The translations under genes were made by a program, and so were the position numbers. From the NCBI GenBank assembly GCA_019090615.1, contig JAHRVQ010000047.1:1-64000 (forward strand): 64,000 nt of DNA, read 5' to 3'. The notes under the pieces are model-generated. The model was given only the letters and a program-made list of their open reading frames with translations. It was not told the origin of the DNA and made no database searches. Shown one piece after another: positions 14,624 to 23,784 of this stretch (its first letter is position 1; each line of letters opens with the position of its first letter). This stretch comes from Pseudomonadales bacterium (GTDB lineage Bacteria > Pseudomonadota > Gammaproteobacteria > Pseudomonadales > Azotimanducaceae).

Positions 14624-16159
14624 TCAGCCAGAGACCGGCCGGGAAATAACTTTGAAAGTTTGGTGCAGCGTAACACCAATGGATGGGCTAAGTTCTCCAT
14701 TAACCATGCGTGGTCGATAACGCATTCCTGATACGTAGGCTTTAAACAACTTTTTCTGGGCATTTGGAATGTTGCCATCCACCACCTTAACCAAAAAAAC
14801 ACGGCCGTCTTTTCTGATATTATATTGAACGTCAACATAAAGTTCCTCACCTACTTCTACAGCAAGCGGGTGTCGAGATAACATGGGTTGCATCTCCTCA
14901 GTGGGGAATAATCGCGTCGCTGTGCCGAATAACTCGTCTATGAGTAGCTCATTATTATTTTCTAACAGTTTTTGATAAGCCTGGTGGTATATTGTTGCTG
15001 CTTTTGAATCAGAGGTAATAACGTAGGTATCAGCCAGGTCAACCAGTGAGCGGGCCTGGTCGGTACTATCAGAGTTGGGGTTTGAGGTTATGATTTCTGT
15101 GGCCCGTTTCATGTTGGCTTTGATTTTAGAGCGTCCGCCACCCTGCAAATAATGTGCTCTGGACAAGCCTTTTAAGGGTTCAATTAGCCTCGGGTCGTTA
15201 GCGCCATATTGCTTTTCTATAATTGCAATTGAGCGTCTATACAGGTTGATTGACTGGCGAAATAAACTATCCTGATAGACCTTGGGTTCCTCCAGGTTTT
15301 CGACGGCACTACTATCTGCGTTGGTAAAAACAATGGCATGTTGTGCTGTCTGGGGATTGTTCAGGGACATCGCAAAACCGCGATCAGTAAAGTAACCGCC
15401 TAACTTAAATAAGGTGGGGAGGATAGCCACATTGTCATCGCCGTGGATATGTTCGACGATGGTTAGATTAAATTTCTGTTCTCTATCAGCAAGGACCCCG
15501 TTGCCCTGGCGGACATTCATTTTGACCAGGGATTCAACAATTGGTAGTTGATTGCTGGAAAAAACGCCATCCTGACGGTGGGATATATGTTGCGCCCGAC
15601 GTAATGATTGTCGCGCTTCGGCGTACTGACTGGTTACATTTTGGACGCTAGCAAGGGCCATTAATAAGTCAAATAATTCCGCATTGAACATTCCCGCTGA
15701 TTCTGTGAGTGTAATAGCCTGATTGAATCGTTTAATAGCAGTTTTAGGGTCGTTAGCCATAGCGTCAATGATGGCGGCATTGCTAAGCGCCTTAGGGTAA
15801 AGGGTTGCATCAGGCTGAATCAGCGGTTCGGTTTTTTGGCCATTCGCGATGTCTGTTGATAGCGCAGCACGATCTGATATTACCTCCGAAAATAGTGCCA
15901 GCAGCTGGTTCATTGATTGCTGGGCTTCAACAATTCTGTTTGCATGAAGATGGTTGAAAGATTGTTCATGCTGCGCCTGTAATTCTGCTTGACTAAATTG
16001 CAGGTTTTGATTGAGATAGCGCTCTATTTCCGTTGCTTGCAAATTTGGGTTATAGCCGGCGAGCAGCGTTAAGAATAAAAAAGCTATTGTGGAATAGGTT
16101 TTTATAGAGGGTAAATAGGTTCTTATAGAGGATAGATATGCAGTTTTTTTTATTTTCAT
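14624..16159 (-). CDS. periplasmic TPR protein with TonB-C-like domain (A)
   Basis: 511 residues. A basic N-terminus and hydrophobic signal (about 20-42) precede a TPR-like helical region (about 50-410; RRAQHISHRQDGVFSSNQL near 190) and a C-terminal TonB-C-like fold (about 430-505; VDVQYNIRKDGRV ... YVSGMRYRPRMVNGE). No long Pro-rich TonB arm is present, so it is not a classical energy transducer. It is paralogous to the gene immediately upstream (28 bp apart). The N-terminal duplication (16094-16135) extends the leader by seven residues. It may pass force or bind partners at the outer membrane. Confidence 0.8.
   Translation of the reverse strand: MKIKKTAYLSSIRTYLPSIKTYSTIAFLFLTLLAGYNPNLQATEIERYLNQNLQFSQAELQAQHEQSFNHLHANRIVEAQQSMNQLLALFSEVISDRAALSTDIANGQKTEPLIQPDATLYPKALSNAAIIDAMANDPKTAIKRFNQAITLTESAGMFNAELFDLLMALASVQNVTSQYAEARQSLRRAQHISHRQDGVFSSNQLPIVESLVKMNVRQGNGVLADREQKFNLTIVEHIHGDDNVAILPTLFKLGGYFTDRGFAMSLNNPQTAQHAIVFTNADSSAVENLEEPKVYQDSLFRQSINLYRRSIAIIEKQYGANDPRLIEPLKGLSRAHYLQGGGRSKIKANMKRATEIITSNPNSDSTDQARSLVDLADTYVITSDSKAATIYHQAYQKLLENNNELLIDELFGTATRLFPTEEMQPMLSRHPLAVEVGEELYVDVQYNIRKDGRVFLVKVVDGNIPNAQKKLFKAYVSGMRYRPRMVNGELSPSIGVTLHQTFKVISRPVSG
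16094..16135. repeat. 21-bp in-frame duplication in a signal region
   Basis: Two copies (about three mismatches) of a 21-bp unit beginning ATAGGTT. They encode the repeated SIRTYLPSIKTY stretch ahead of the hydrophobic core of the leader. Confidence 0.75.
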
Positions 16160-16187
16160 TTTATACCTGCCATGATGGGTTTTAGTC

Positions 16188-17795
16188 TCAGATTGTATGA
16201 AAAGTTTGTAACAGGCGCACCTGTTTTGTTTCTACCGGTTCGCCCTTATCGAGTCGTGGTCGGAATTTGGATTTTCGGAGTACCTCGCGCATTAGCCGGT
16301 TTATTTTCGGCGGTGTGTTATTCGAGGCTGTGGTAATGTTATAGACGTTGCCCTCAACGCCCACAGTAAATATCAGTTCTATCGCAAGTTGTGCAAGTAC
16401 TTCATGATGTTGCAGTCTGAGTGGTAATAATTGTGTCAACTGGGTACGTAAAAACTGAAACGGGCTACCTATAGTATGCGCGTATTCTCTTTTGCTGCTC
16501 GAACCCACTGATCGCTCGGCTATCTGTAGATTGTAGTTATTGCCGAGCAATGGCAGGAAAAACTCCTGTGGTGGCAGGGAAGCAAGAAAAAGTTTTTCCT
16601 GAGCATTAAGTCTTTGAATATCTGATGTGCTTCTGCCATAAAGTCGGTTATTGATCTTATAAAGATTTAGATCCTGTGTGTCTCTGCCCTCATTGAGTAA
16701 CTTCGCAAAGGCTATTTTTCGTGGTCTGGAAAAATGCCGTGTACGCTGTGTATTATTCATGATGGCCCAGGCGAGGCGATAATAATCGGCTGCCTTAGTA
16801 TCAATTGCTGACATTGTATAGGCGTCAGCGAGTTGTAGATAAAACTGGGCTCGTTGCTGGGTGGTGATATACTTGCTTGATTCAACCAGTGGCAGGACGG
16901 GTTCAAGTAATTTATGGCTACAACAAAATTTTTGTAGCCGTCGTACCATCGCCTGCTGGTAAATAGTTTCAAGCAACTGGGGGTCAAATTCTGACATGTT
17001 GGCACGGATAAGGTTTTCACTTTGATTAAGCGAGCGCCTTGCGTGTTCAAGCTGACCTGTTGTAATGTACCAATGATTAATCCTGGTGAATGCTGGTATG
17101 AGTGCCATTGGGTCGTTAGTGATATTATGTTTGGCAATAAAAAAGGCGAACTGCTGTTGCTGGTTTGCCTGACGTATTTCTTCTTTACCAATATGAATAT
17201 GAGTCATTAAATCAATCCCGGCGAGCTGGCGCGCCGAATAAACGCCTTCATGCCGGTGGCTGATATGCTGTGCGCGTTGAATTGCAGCAACCGCTTCGGT
17301 GTATTTGCCCAGGGCAATATAGCTTCTTGCTAGACCGATTAATGGCGATGTTAAGTCAATTTGATAAATACCTGATGTTGTTTCCAATTGTTTGATCAGG
17401 GCCAGGTAATGTTCTGCGGCGCGTTCAAATGATTGGTCATTTTCCAGACTAAGTGCTTGTTCAAGAGTGGCTTTCTGGTTGGTAACCAGGACATTGGCAG
17501 TGGTGTTAAGTTTATTCGGGACGATCGGTTGGTCCTGGCTAGTTTGATCTAACGTCGTGCCAGGGTCAAAAATTGTGCCAGAGTCTAGAGGCCGAATGCT
17601 ATTTGATAAGTCAGTATTTGGCAGGAGCGGCAAAGACGGGGCTGATAGTTCTGATGGCGCTGACTCCTGTGCAGCGTAAGTACTACTGATGAATGCGTTG
17701 GCAAAACAAACATTGGCCAGGCAAATAGTATCCAGAGCGGCGAAACAGTTGCCAATGACCATTAAAATGCCTACAAAGGTATAGTTCTTAAACAT
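16188..17795 (-). CDS. periplasmic TPR protein with TonB-C-like domain (B)
   Basis: 535 residues, a paralogue of the downstream gene; both share a RAQHISHR-x-(D/E)GV-(F/Y)-S-x-x-QL block. An N-terminal signal (ends near SSTYAAQ) and a low-complexity Ser/Pro/Asp stretch are followed by TPR-like helices (about 105-370) and a C-terminal TonB-C-like domain (about 455-535; IELIFTVGVEGNVYNITTA ... LRKSKFRPRLDKGEPV). Two Cys in FCCSHKLL are unusual for this type. Together with its paralogue and the ExbB-like gene 12 kb away it suggests an envelope machine, but a physical link is inference. Confidence 0.78.
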   Translation of the reverse strand: MFKNYTFVGILMVIGNCFAALDTICLANVCFANAFISSTYAAQESAPSELSAPSLPLLPNTDLSNSIRPLDSGTIFDPGTTLDQTSQDQPIVPNKLNTTANVLVTNQKATLEQALSLENDQSFERAAEHYLALIKQLETTSGIYQIDLTSPLIGLARSYIALGKYTEAVAAIQRAQHISHRHEGVYSARQLAGIDLMTHIHIGKEEIRQANQQQQFAFFIAKHNITNDPMALIPAFTRINHWYITTGQLEHARRSLNQSENLIRANMSEFDPQLLETIYQQAMVRRLQKFCCSHKLLEPVLPLVESSKYITTQQRAQFYLQLADAYTMSAIDTKAADYYRLAWAIMNNTQRTRHFSRPRKIAFAKLLNEGRDTQDLNLYKINNRLYGRSTSDIQRLNAQEKLFLASLPPQEFFLPLLGNNYNLQIAERSVGSSSKREYAHTIGSPFQFLRTQLTQLLPLRLQHHEVLAQLAIELIFTVGVEGNVYNITTASNNTPPKINRLMREVLRKSKFRPRLDKGEPVETKQVRLLQTFHTI

Positions 17796-18088
17796 CTGGA
17801 TTGCCGTTTATACACAGGTTTTGGTTGGGAGTATGTCAATCAACTTTAAATCAAATTTTACTTAAGTGGCACTGGTCTTTGCCTACTTTACGCTTAAGCG
17901 GCCGGTTTAAGATAGTCGGCAATTTACCTTACAAGAAAATAAAGCTGTGAAATAAAGTAACAGAGAACTTTTTCTCTGTTCTATCGGTCTAAGTATCTGA
18001 TATGTTGGTTGAAAGCCTTAATGAAATCTTTCGCGATGGTTTTGCAAAGATAAATGTTTGATAACAAAATTCTGTTATTTGGTGATTA

Positions 18089-19543
18089 ATGATGCTGCAG
18101 GTTATGAAAATCATTCAGTTGAAATCTCTTTATTTGTACTGTGTGTTGGCGCTTTTTTATGCCAGTGCGGCTGTGGCAATGTCGGAGGAGGAAGAGGTCA
18201 AATTAGGCGCTGAGGAACACCGTAAAATCATTGCCGCGTTTGGTGTTTATCGTAATAAAGAATTACAGACCTATGTCGAGCTGGTGGGTAATCGAGTCGC
18301 CAAGGAGAGTAGTCGTGCCGAGCTTATTTTCCATTTTACTATTCTAAACGACGATATCCTGAATGCCTTTGCATTGCCCGGAGGCTACGTTTATGTCACG
18401 CGGGGGATGTTAAGTCATATGAATTCAGAATCAGAATTAGCCGCTGTACTGGGCCATGAGATCGCCCACATTACTGAAAAACACGGCCTTCGGTCTCAGA
18501 CTCGGAGCAAAATAGTCGGTGCAATTGCAACTATTGGCGCTATAGCTACTGGCACTCCTGGCGTTTATGAATTAGGCAACCTGTTTGGTGGTGTGTTGCT
18601 CAAGGGCTATAGCCGTGAATTCGAACTGGAAGCCGATGCTGTGGGTGCTCAATACATGGCTAAAGCTGGTTATTCACCTGAAGCGATGTTGAAAACTATA
18701 GAAATATTGAAAAGTAATGACCGACTTGAAATCGAACATGCGAGGATCGAAAAACGTGCCCCCGAGGTATATCACGGTTTTTTGTCTACTCATCCAGACC
18801 ATGACACACGCTACAAAGAAGCGGTTCGAGAATCTTTGGTATTGCTAGAGGATTATGATGAATTTATACGTCAGGATGAGTTTCTGGAGAAGCTAAATGG
18901 CATGACTTATGGTGACGTTCGGCAGGTGGGGGTAGTGCGCAAAAATACTTTTTTTCATCCAAAACTGGGTATCAAAATAACATTTCCTGAAGGTTGGAGG
19001 ATCGAAACCACGCGCCGTGGTGTGCAGGCAGAGTCGGTTACCGCTAATGCTATATTTGCCGTGAATACTGGTCGTATGAATAGTAAATTAACGCCGAAGG
19101 AATATCTTGAGCAGAAGTTAGGAATGGATATTAGAGAAGGGCGCGAAGTGAGCGTGTCAAAGTTAAAGGGCTTTTTGGGTATAGTTAATAGGGCAGACTC
19201 TCCTTTTGGTCCTCGGCCTATGCGGGTAGCCGTATTATATGATCAGCGAAAACGGCTGGTATATATATTATCTGGCGCTGGCAAACATGATCTTCGCAAT
19301 ATTGCTGATGACCGTAATTTTATTAAGACTATATTTAGTTTTGACCTTATGAACCGCGATGATAGAAAAATCGCGCATAAACCCAAGTTGCAAATAGTGC
19401 GTGCGGAAGCAGGGGTAACTATGGAAGAATTGGCGGAGGAATCTCCGATTACTAATTATGCGCTCGACAAGTTGCGAGTGATGAATGGCCTATACCCAGA
19501 TGGTCAGCCCGAAGCTGGGCAATTAATCAAAATTGTCGATTAG
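18089..19543 (+). CDS. M48-family metalloprotease with C-terminal LysM-like segment
   Basis: 484 residues, exported (signal peptide ending near AAVA, residue 30). The zinc site is complete: HEIAH at 123-127 and EADAVG at 181-186. After the protease domain comes a beta-rich region (about 300-430) and a terminal LysM-like module (VRAEAGVTMEELAEESPI ... LRVMNGLYPDG ... GQLIKIVD). This is the layout of BepA/YfgC-like periplasmic M48 proteases that handle outer membrane protein quality control, with a distinct C-terminus. An internal start at Met6 is possible. It appears to be a single-gene unit. Confidence 0.9.
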   Translation: MMLQVMKIIQLKSLYLYCVLALFYASAAVAMSEEEEVKLGAEEHRKIIAAFGVYRNKELQTYVELVGNRVAKESSRAELIFHFTILNDDILNAFALPGGYVYVTRGMLSHMNSESELAAVLGHEIAHITEKHGLRSQTRSKIVGAIATIGAIATGTPGVYELGNLFGGVLLKGYSREFELEADAVGAQYMAKAGYSPEAMLKTIEILKSNDRLEIEHARIEKRAPEVYHGFLSTHPDHDTRYKEAVRESLVLLEDYDEFIRQDEFLEKLNGMTYGDVRQVGVVRKNTFFHPKLGIKITFPEGWRIETTRRGVQAESVTANAIFAVNTGRMNSKLTPKEYLEQKLGMDIREGREVSVSKLKGFLGIVNRADSPFGPRPMRVAVLYDQRKRLVYILSGAGKHDLRNIADDRNFIKTIFSFDLMNRDDRKIAHKPKLQIVRAEAGVTMEELAEESPITNYALDKLRVMNGLYPDGQPEAGQLIKIVD

Positions 19544-19578
19544 CTACCCACTGGAGTTCAGAAACCTGTGTATAGTAA

Positions 19579-19594
19579 CGCTGCTATTGCAGCG
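19579..19594 (+). terminator. GC-rich hairpin downstream of the M48 gene
   Basis: CGCTGC-TATT-GCAGCG, a perfect 6-bp stem with a 4-base loop about 36 bp after the stop. It lacks a T run, so it may only mark the 3' end of the message. Confidence 0.3.
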
Positions 19595-19792
19595 CACTGT
19601 TGCAGAATAGACCATTACAAAATACTCCCTGGTTAAAATACTCTAACCAAATCTGTGAGCAGGGCGCACCAATTAAACGTTACCTTTATAGGTTACATTG
19701 GCCGAAATGGCGCTTAATCAAAGATTCTCAAAACATGCGCTGATTATCTATGGCAGAATGTTAGTCATCAGTCCATCGAAGAGAGTTTGCCT

Positions 19793-21262
19793 ATGTCTAG
19801 TGCCAATACACCTGTATTGATTGGAGTTTCTCAAATATTACAACGAATTACCGACCCTGGCCTGGGCAAAGAACCGCTTGCTATGATGCTTGACGCGGTG
19901 ACCCAGGCGGCGGAGGACGCCGGGAATGTGGGTTTGTTGAGTGAAATTGAGTCAGTGCGGGTTATTCGTGGTATTTGGCGCTATCAAAACCCAGCACAGT
20001 ATATTGCGGAGCAGCTTGGTCTGGTGGGCATTGAAACCATGGGCACGCCCATGGGTGGTAATTCAGTACAGTCGGCCGTTAATCAATCGGCGTTAGAAAT
20101 TAGTCGGGGGGAAAAGTCCCTGATTGTATTAACCGGTGCAGAAAACGGTAATAGTCAGGCTAAGGCCCGTAAAGCAGGCGTTGATCTATCTGTTACTGAA
20201 ACCCCAGGTAAATATTCGCGCATGCTGGCTAAAGATGTAGTCATGAGCAGCGAAGGTGAAATTAAGCGGGGTTTAAGGTCGCCTATTCTTGTTTATCCAA
20301 TATTTGAAAATGCCCTCAGATATCAGCGCGGTGAGTCCATTGATGCCCATCTACAACGTATATCGGAAATGTGGGCCGGATTTAGCGATATTGCCACTGG
20401 CAACCCTAATGCCTGGTTACAGGAACCAACCGATGCAGCCACAATACGCACCGCATCGGCAAAAAACCGCATGATTAGTTTTCCGTATCCAAAGTTGATG
20501 AATTCTAATAACGCGGTTGATATGGGCGCGGCGCTGATCATGTGTTCCGTTACCAAGGCTCGGCAATTAGGTATTGAGGAGTCAAAATGGGTTTATCCCT
20601 GGGTGGGTACAGATGCTCATGATACCTACTTCCTGTCTAACCGAGATAATCTATATTCTTCGCCAGCGATTCGAATTGCGGGCACAAGGGCGTTGGAGCT
20701 CGCTGGTTTAGGGGTTGATGAGCTGGATCTGGTGGATGTTTATAGCTGTTTTCCTGCGGCGGTGCAGGTTGCTGCCAATGAGCTAAAGCTTGATTATAAA
20801 AAACCGTTGACGATTACCGGCGGATTAACCTTTGGTGGTGGGCCACTGAATAATTATGTGATGCATAGTATTGCTCGGATGGTGGAGTTATTGCGCGAGC
20901 AGAATGCCAGCAAAGGGTTGATTACTGCTAATGGAGGTTATTTGACCAAACACGCCTTCGGCATTTATTCTGCGCAGCCGCCAGAGTTTGATTTTAAACA
21001 TCAAAATGTGCAACCAGAGGTGGATGCAACACCTACTAGAGAAGCGGTTGATGAACATGAGGGACAGGTGACTATCGAATCGTATACGGTAATGTTTGAT
21101 GCTAATGGGCCGGCAACCGGACATGCAGCATTATTATTGCCCGATGGTCGCCGTACCTGGGGTTATGTAGAAGATCGAGATTTGGCGCTTGAAATGACCC
21201 GGGTGGAATTTTGTGGTAAATCCGCAGCGTTAGATTCAAATGGGATATTTAAAGTCGGTTAA
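19793..21262 (+). CDS. thiolase-fold acetyl-CoA acetyltransferase-like protein
   Basis: 489 residues from the ATG at 19793, which has GAGAG 7 bp upstream; a TTG two codons earlier is less likely. Thiolase-superfamily features include MGGNSVQSAVNQSALEI where the nucleophilic Cys loop normally lies, LDLVDVYSCFPAAVQ, and GGLTFGGGPLNNYVMHSIA in place of the C-terminal GHP-type motif. The canonical nucleophile Cys is not seen in the first loop, as in the SCP-x/thiolase-like group whose reactions are poorly defined. A C-terminal beta extension (VTIESYTVMFDANG) is OB-like. Probably acts in acyl-CoA metabolism; substrate unknown. Confidence 0.85.
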   Translation: MSSANTPVLIGVSQILQRITDPGLGKEPLAMMLDAVTQAAEDAGNVGLLSEIESVRVIRGIWRYQNPAQYIAEQLGLVGIETMGTPMGGNSVQSAVNQSALEISRGEKSLIVLTGAENGNSQAKARKAGVDLSVTETPGKYSRMLAKDVVMSSEGEIKRGLRSPILVYPIFENALRYQRGESIDAHLQRISEMWAGFSDIATGNPNAWLQEPTDAATIRTASAKNRMISFPYPKLMNSNNAVDMGAALIMCSVTKARQLGIEESKWVYPWVGTDAHDTYFLSNRDNLYSSPAIRIAGTRALELAGLGVDELDLVDVYSCFPAAVQVAANELKLDYKKPLTITGGLTFGGGPLNNYVMHSIARMVELLREQNASKGLITANGGYLTKHAFGIYSAQPPEFDFKHQNVQPEVDATPTREAVDEHEGQVTIESYTVMFDANGPATGHAALLLPDGRRTWGYVEDRDLALEMTRVEFCGKSAALDSNGIFKVG

Positions 21263-21378
21263 TTTGTCCTGAATTGATCGACATTCCCTCGTCGGTGAAA
21301 GATGTATTGTTGTCACTGTTTATGCTTGTCCTGATAATTTTCTGCAGGAAATCATAGATTGGCAACTATGGTAGTGAT

Positions 21379-22332
21379 ATGAACAAATTTTTAAAAAAAA
21401 TGGGCTATGGGCCAGCAGATCGGGTACTTATTACCCATATAGATGATATTGGTTTTAGTCATGCGGCCAATATTGCCGCTTCAGCCTGTTTGCAGACAGG
21501 TGCTGCCAGTTGTGGATCAGTGATTACTGCGGCACCCTGGTTTACGGAATTTGCACAAATTTGCCAGCAATACCCTGCTTTTGATATAGGGGTTCATCTG
21601 ACCTTGACTTCTGAATTTCCTTTATATCGCTGGTCAGCGGTGAGCCATTGTGGGCCAACCTCTGGTTTGCACGATCAGTCAGGTTATCTATGGCAGCGCC
21701 GAGGAGCGGCAGTTGAACATGTCTCAGTCGCAGAGGCGACGGCTGAAATGCGCGCGCAGATTGAACGGGCCCTGAAAGCAGGGCTGGAAATTAGTCATAT
21801 CGATACCCATATGGGCAGCGTAGTCGACCCAAAGTTCCTTAGGAGTTATCTTGACCTTGCCAGAGAATACGCCGTGCCGGCTTTTTTACCGAATATTTCC
21901 CGAGACCGATTGCAGGCGCTGGGTAAAATCGAGCAGTTAGATAGCTATATGGACATTCTTGAAACGATCGATAGTCAAGCAATTCCAACCCTGGATGAAG
22001 TGATTATCGACACCTTGTGGCCACAACATCTAGTTACCCAATTGTCCGCGCATCCATTGCGGTCCGCATCTGGGTCAGATTCTGAACAGGAGGCAGCGGT
22101 TTCCATTAAAGCGCAATATTATCGGGACCTGATAACGTCCATTAAACCAGGATTGACGCATTTATTATTTCATCCTGCCAAAATGAGCGATGAGTTAAGC
22201 GCAATTGATCAGTTAACCTGTGCGTCTCGGCATGCTGATTATCTGGCCTTTAGTGATCCCAGTCTAAAGCAATTTATTGACGCATCCGACATCCATTTGA
22301 TCGGTTATGGTCAAATAAAGGAATTCTTGTAG
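21379..22332 (+). CDS. YdjC/ChbG-family carbohydrate deacetylase
   Basis: 317 residues. The family metal site is visible: HIDDIGFS near residue 20 (Asp pair), FDIGVHLTLTSEF (His) and HIDTHMGSV. ChbG/YdjC enzymes remove N-acetyl groups from chito-oligosaccharides or related glycolipids in the cytoplasm. Length is normal for the family. The CoA-type Nudix gene starts 3 bp after this stop, so the two are co-transcribed, although their reactions are not obviously linked. Confidence 0.88.
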   Translation: MNKFLKKMGYGPADRVLITHIDDIGFSHAANIAASACLQTGAASCGSVITAAPWFTEFAQICQQYPAFDIGVHLTLTSEFPLYRWSAVSHCGPTSGLHDQSGYLWQRRGAAVEHVSVAEATAEMRAQIERALKAGLEISHIDTHMGSVVDPKFLRSYLDLAREYAVPAFLPNISRDRLQALGKIEQLDSYMDILETIDSQAIPTLDEVIIDTLWPQHLVTQLSAHPLRSASGSDSEQEAAVSIKAQYYRDLITSIKPGLTHLLFHPAKMSDELSAIDQLTCASRHADYLAFSDPSLKQFIDASDIHLIGYGQIKEFL

Positions 22333-22334
22333 TT

Positions 22335-23018
22335 ATGAAGTTAGACCAACCTGCGGACCACAAACTAAAAGTGAGCCTGGCGCAAGATAGTGGCATTAGA
22401 GCCAATGCGCTGGCGCCCGATTTGAATATGATCCGCGCCTGTTTTCAGCAAACAGATCGTTTCCCTGAGCTACGTAATCCGCATATAGAACATAGAGTTA
22501 GTGCATCGGTGCGAGCTCAGGCGAAATCCTCGGCAGTCCTGATCGCCATTAGAGCAGGTGAGTCTGCCACTGTGCTGGTGACAAAAAGACAGGCGAATAT
22601 TCGCTTCGCAGGCCATATTTGTTTTCCAGGCGGCGGTACTGATGCTGATGATGGATCTGATCGGGTAACAGCATTGCGGGAAGCAGAAGAAGAAATTGGC
22701 TTAAATCCAGAGGATGTGGAGGTACTGGGTTGCCTGGGCGAATATTATACTCAGACAGGTTATCGAATACGGCCAGTAATTGGCATAGTAGGTGCAGATG
22801 CGAAGGTGGTATCAAATCCAGCCGAAGTTGCTTCTATCTACGAAATTTCTTTGGCCAGGATGCTCGACCCGGCGAGTTACGACCTTAATTGGCATAATAA
22901 GGACCGTGCTCATTTTTCAATTTCGGAGCAGGGCATTAGAATTGCTGGGCCCACTGTTTCAATGATGATTGGCCTGGTTGAAGCCCTGTCGTTGTTTGCG
23001 AATACGAGAACATCTTGA
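22335..23018 (+). CDS. CoA pyrophosphatase-type Nudix hydrolase (NudL-like)
   Basis: 227 residues. The central Nudix region has the NudL/UPF0035 pattern: LVTKRQANIRFAGHICFPGG followed by DRVTALREAEEEIGL, where the 'FAGHxCFPGG' block is typical of enzymes cleaving coenzyme A to phosphopantetheine and 3',5'-ADP. An N-terminal helical segment of about 60 residues is also normal for the group. It lies directly behind the deacetylase gene. Substrate is by family analogy. Confidence 0.87.
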   Translation: MKLDQPADHKLKVSLAQDSGIRANALAPDLNMIRACFQQTDRFPELRNPHIEHRVSASVRAQAKSSAVLIAIRAGESATVLVTKRQANIRFAGHICFPGGGTDADDGSDRVTALREAEEEIGLNPEDVEVLGCLGEYYTQTGYRIRPVIGIVGADAKVVSNPAEVASIYEISLARMLDPASYDLNWHNKDRAHFSISEQGIRIAGPTVSMMIGLVEALSLFANTRTS

Positions 23019-23112
23019 AAATTTGACCAAAAGCGCTTTTCGGGATTATATCGACTAAGAATTAGTGGGTTAAGCGTTCGACGGGGCTAGCTTTTTTTTG
23101 TTCTATTTTTGG

Positions 23113-23583
23113 TCATTTATTTTGGTCAATGTGGCTGCTATCTGGTTGATGTTCGCAGTTGTCAGATCGACACATACGAAAATTCTGTAGATGCGCCGCA
23201 GCCAGTATCAGGCCGCCAATAGTTGTTACCACACGTTCGCCTCTGGCGCCAAATATGTCATGGCCAAAGATCGCGGTGAAAGTGAGAATGCATAAGCCGA
23301 TTACTCCGAGTATCAAAGTGAGTCGATCCTTATGTTTTCTACAGCCTACAGAAAGGGCTATCAGGCTTGTCGGTAAAATAAATACCAGAATCATCAGATG
23401 AAAGTATTTTTCATCTAGCAGGCTACCCTGGGCTATGGGGAATAAGGTGAATAGTAACGGCAGAGCAAGACAATGTAACATGCATGCGCCGCTGAGAAGG
23501 ACTGCCAGGCCATCTAACTTATTGGTTTGCTGTTGGGGTTGTTTGACTTGCATTATTGGGTCCGGCTTCGAAGTGCCTATCAT
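23113..23583 (-). CDS. MerC-domain membrane protein
   Basis: 156 residues with four predicted helices. The MerC signature is clear: KLDGLAVLLSGACMLHCLALPLL, with a Cys pair at the first membrane helix, and a Cys/His-rich tail (CRSDNCEH). MerC moves mercuric ions into the cytoplasm in mer operons, but no merA, merP or merR is present, so chromosomal MerC-like proteins of this sort may handle zinc or another thiophilic metal. Transcribed away from the phosphate genes. Confidence 0.85.
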   Translation of the reverse strand: MIGTSKPDPIMQVKQPQQQTNKLDGLAVLLSGACMLHCLALPLLFTLFPIAQGSLLDEKYFHLMILVFILPTSLIALSVGCRKHKDRLTLILGVIGLCILTFTAIFGHDIFGARGERVVTTIGGLILAAAHLQNFRMCRSDNCEHQPDSSHIDQNK

Positions 23584-23784
23584 ATACTACTAGTTTCGCT
23601 GAATTCAATTCGGCAGCAGGAATATCTGACTGCCAGGGGTCTGTATTGCTGATTTTCAGGCAGACTGGAGTACTTGTCAAAGGTACATTAGATGGCGCAT
23701 CATATACTTCGATAAAACCAAAATCTAGACTGGTATGAACGCAGCTAAGGTCTATAATGCGTCGAAAATTCGATGGTAACACTT

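Noticed and set aside
17868-17884. TGGCAC followed by TTTGC upstream of the M48 gene, sigma-54-like
   Set aside because: Spacing between GG and GC is 11, not 10, which is normally not tolerated.
23519-23782. 87-residue minus-strand frame overlapping the MerC gene start
   Set aside because: It overlaps a well-supported gene, has no known domain and lies in a divergent promoter region.
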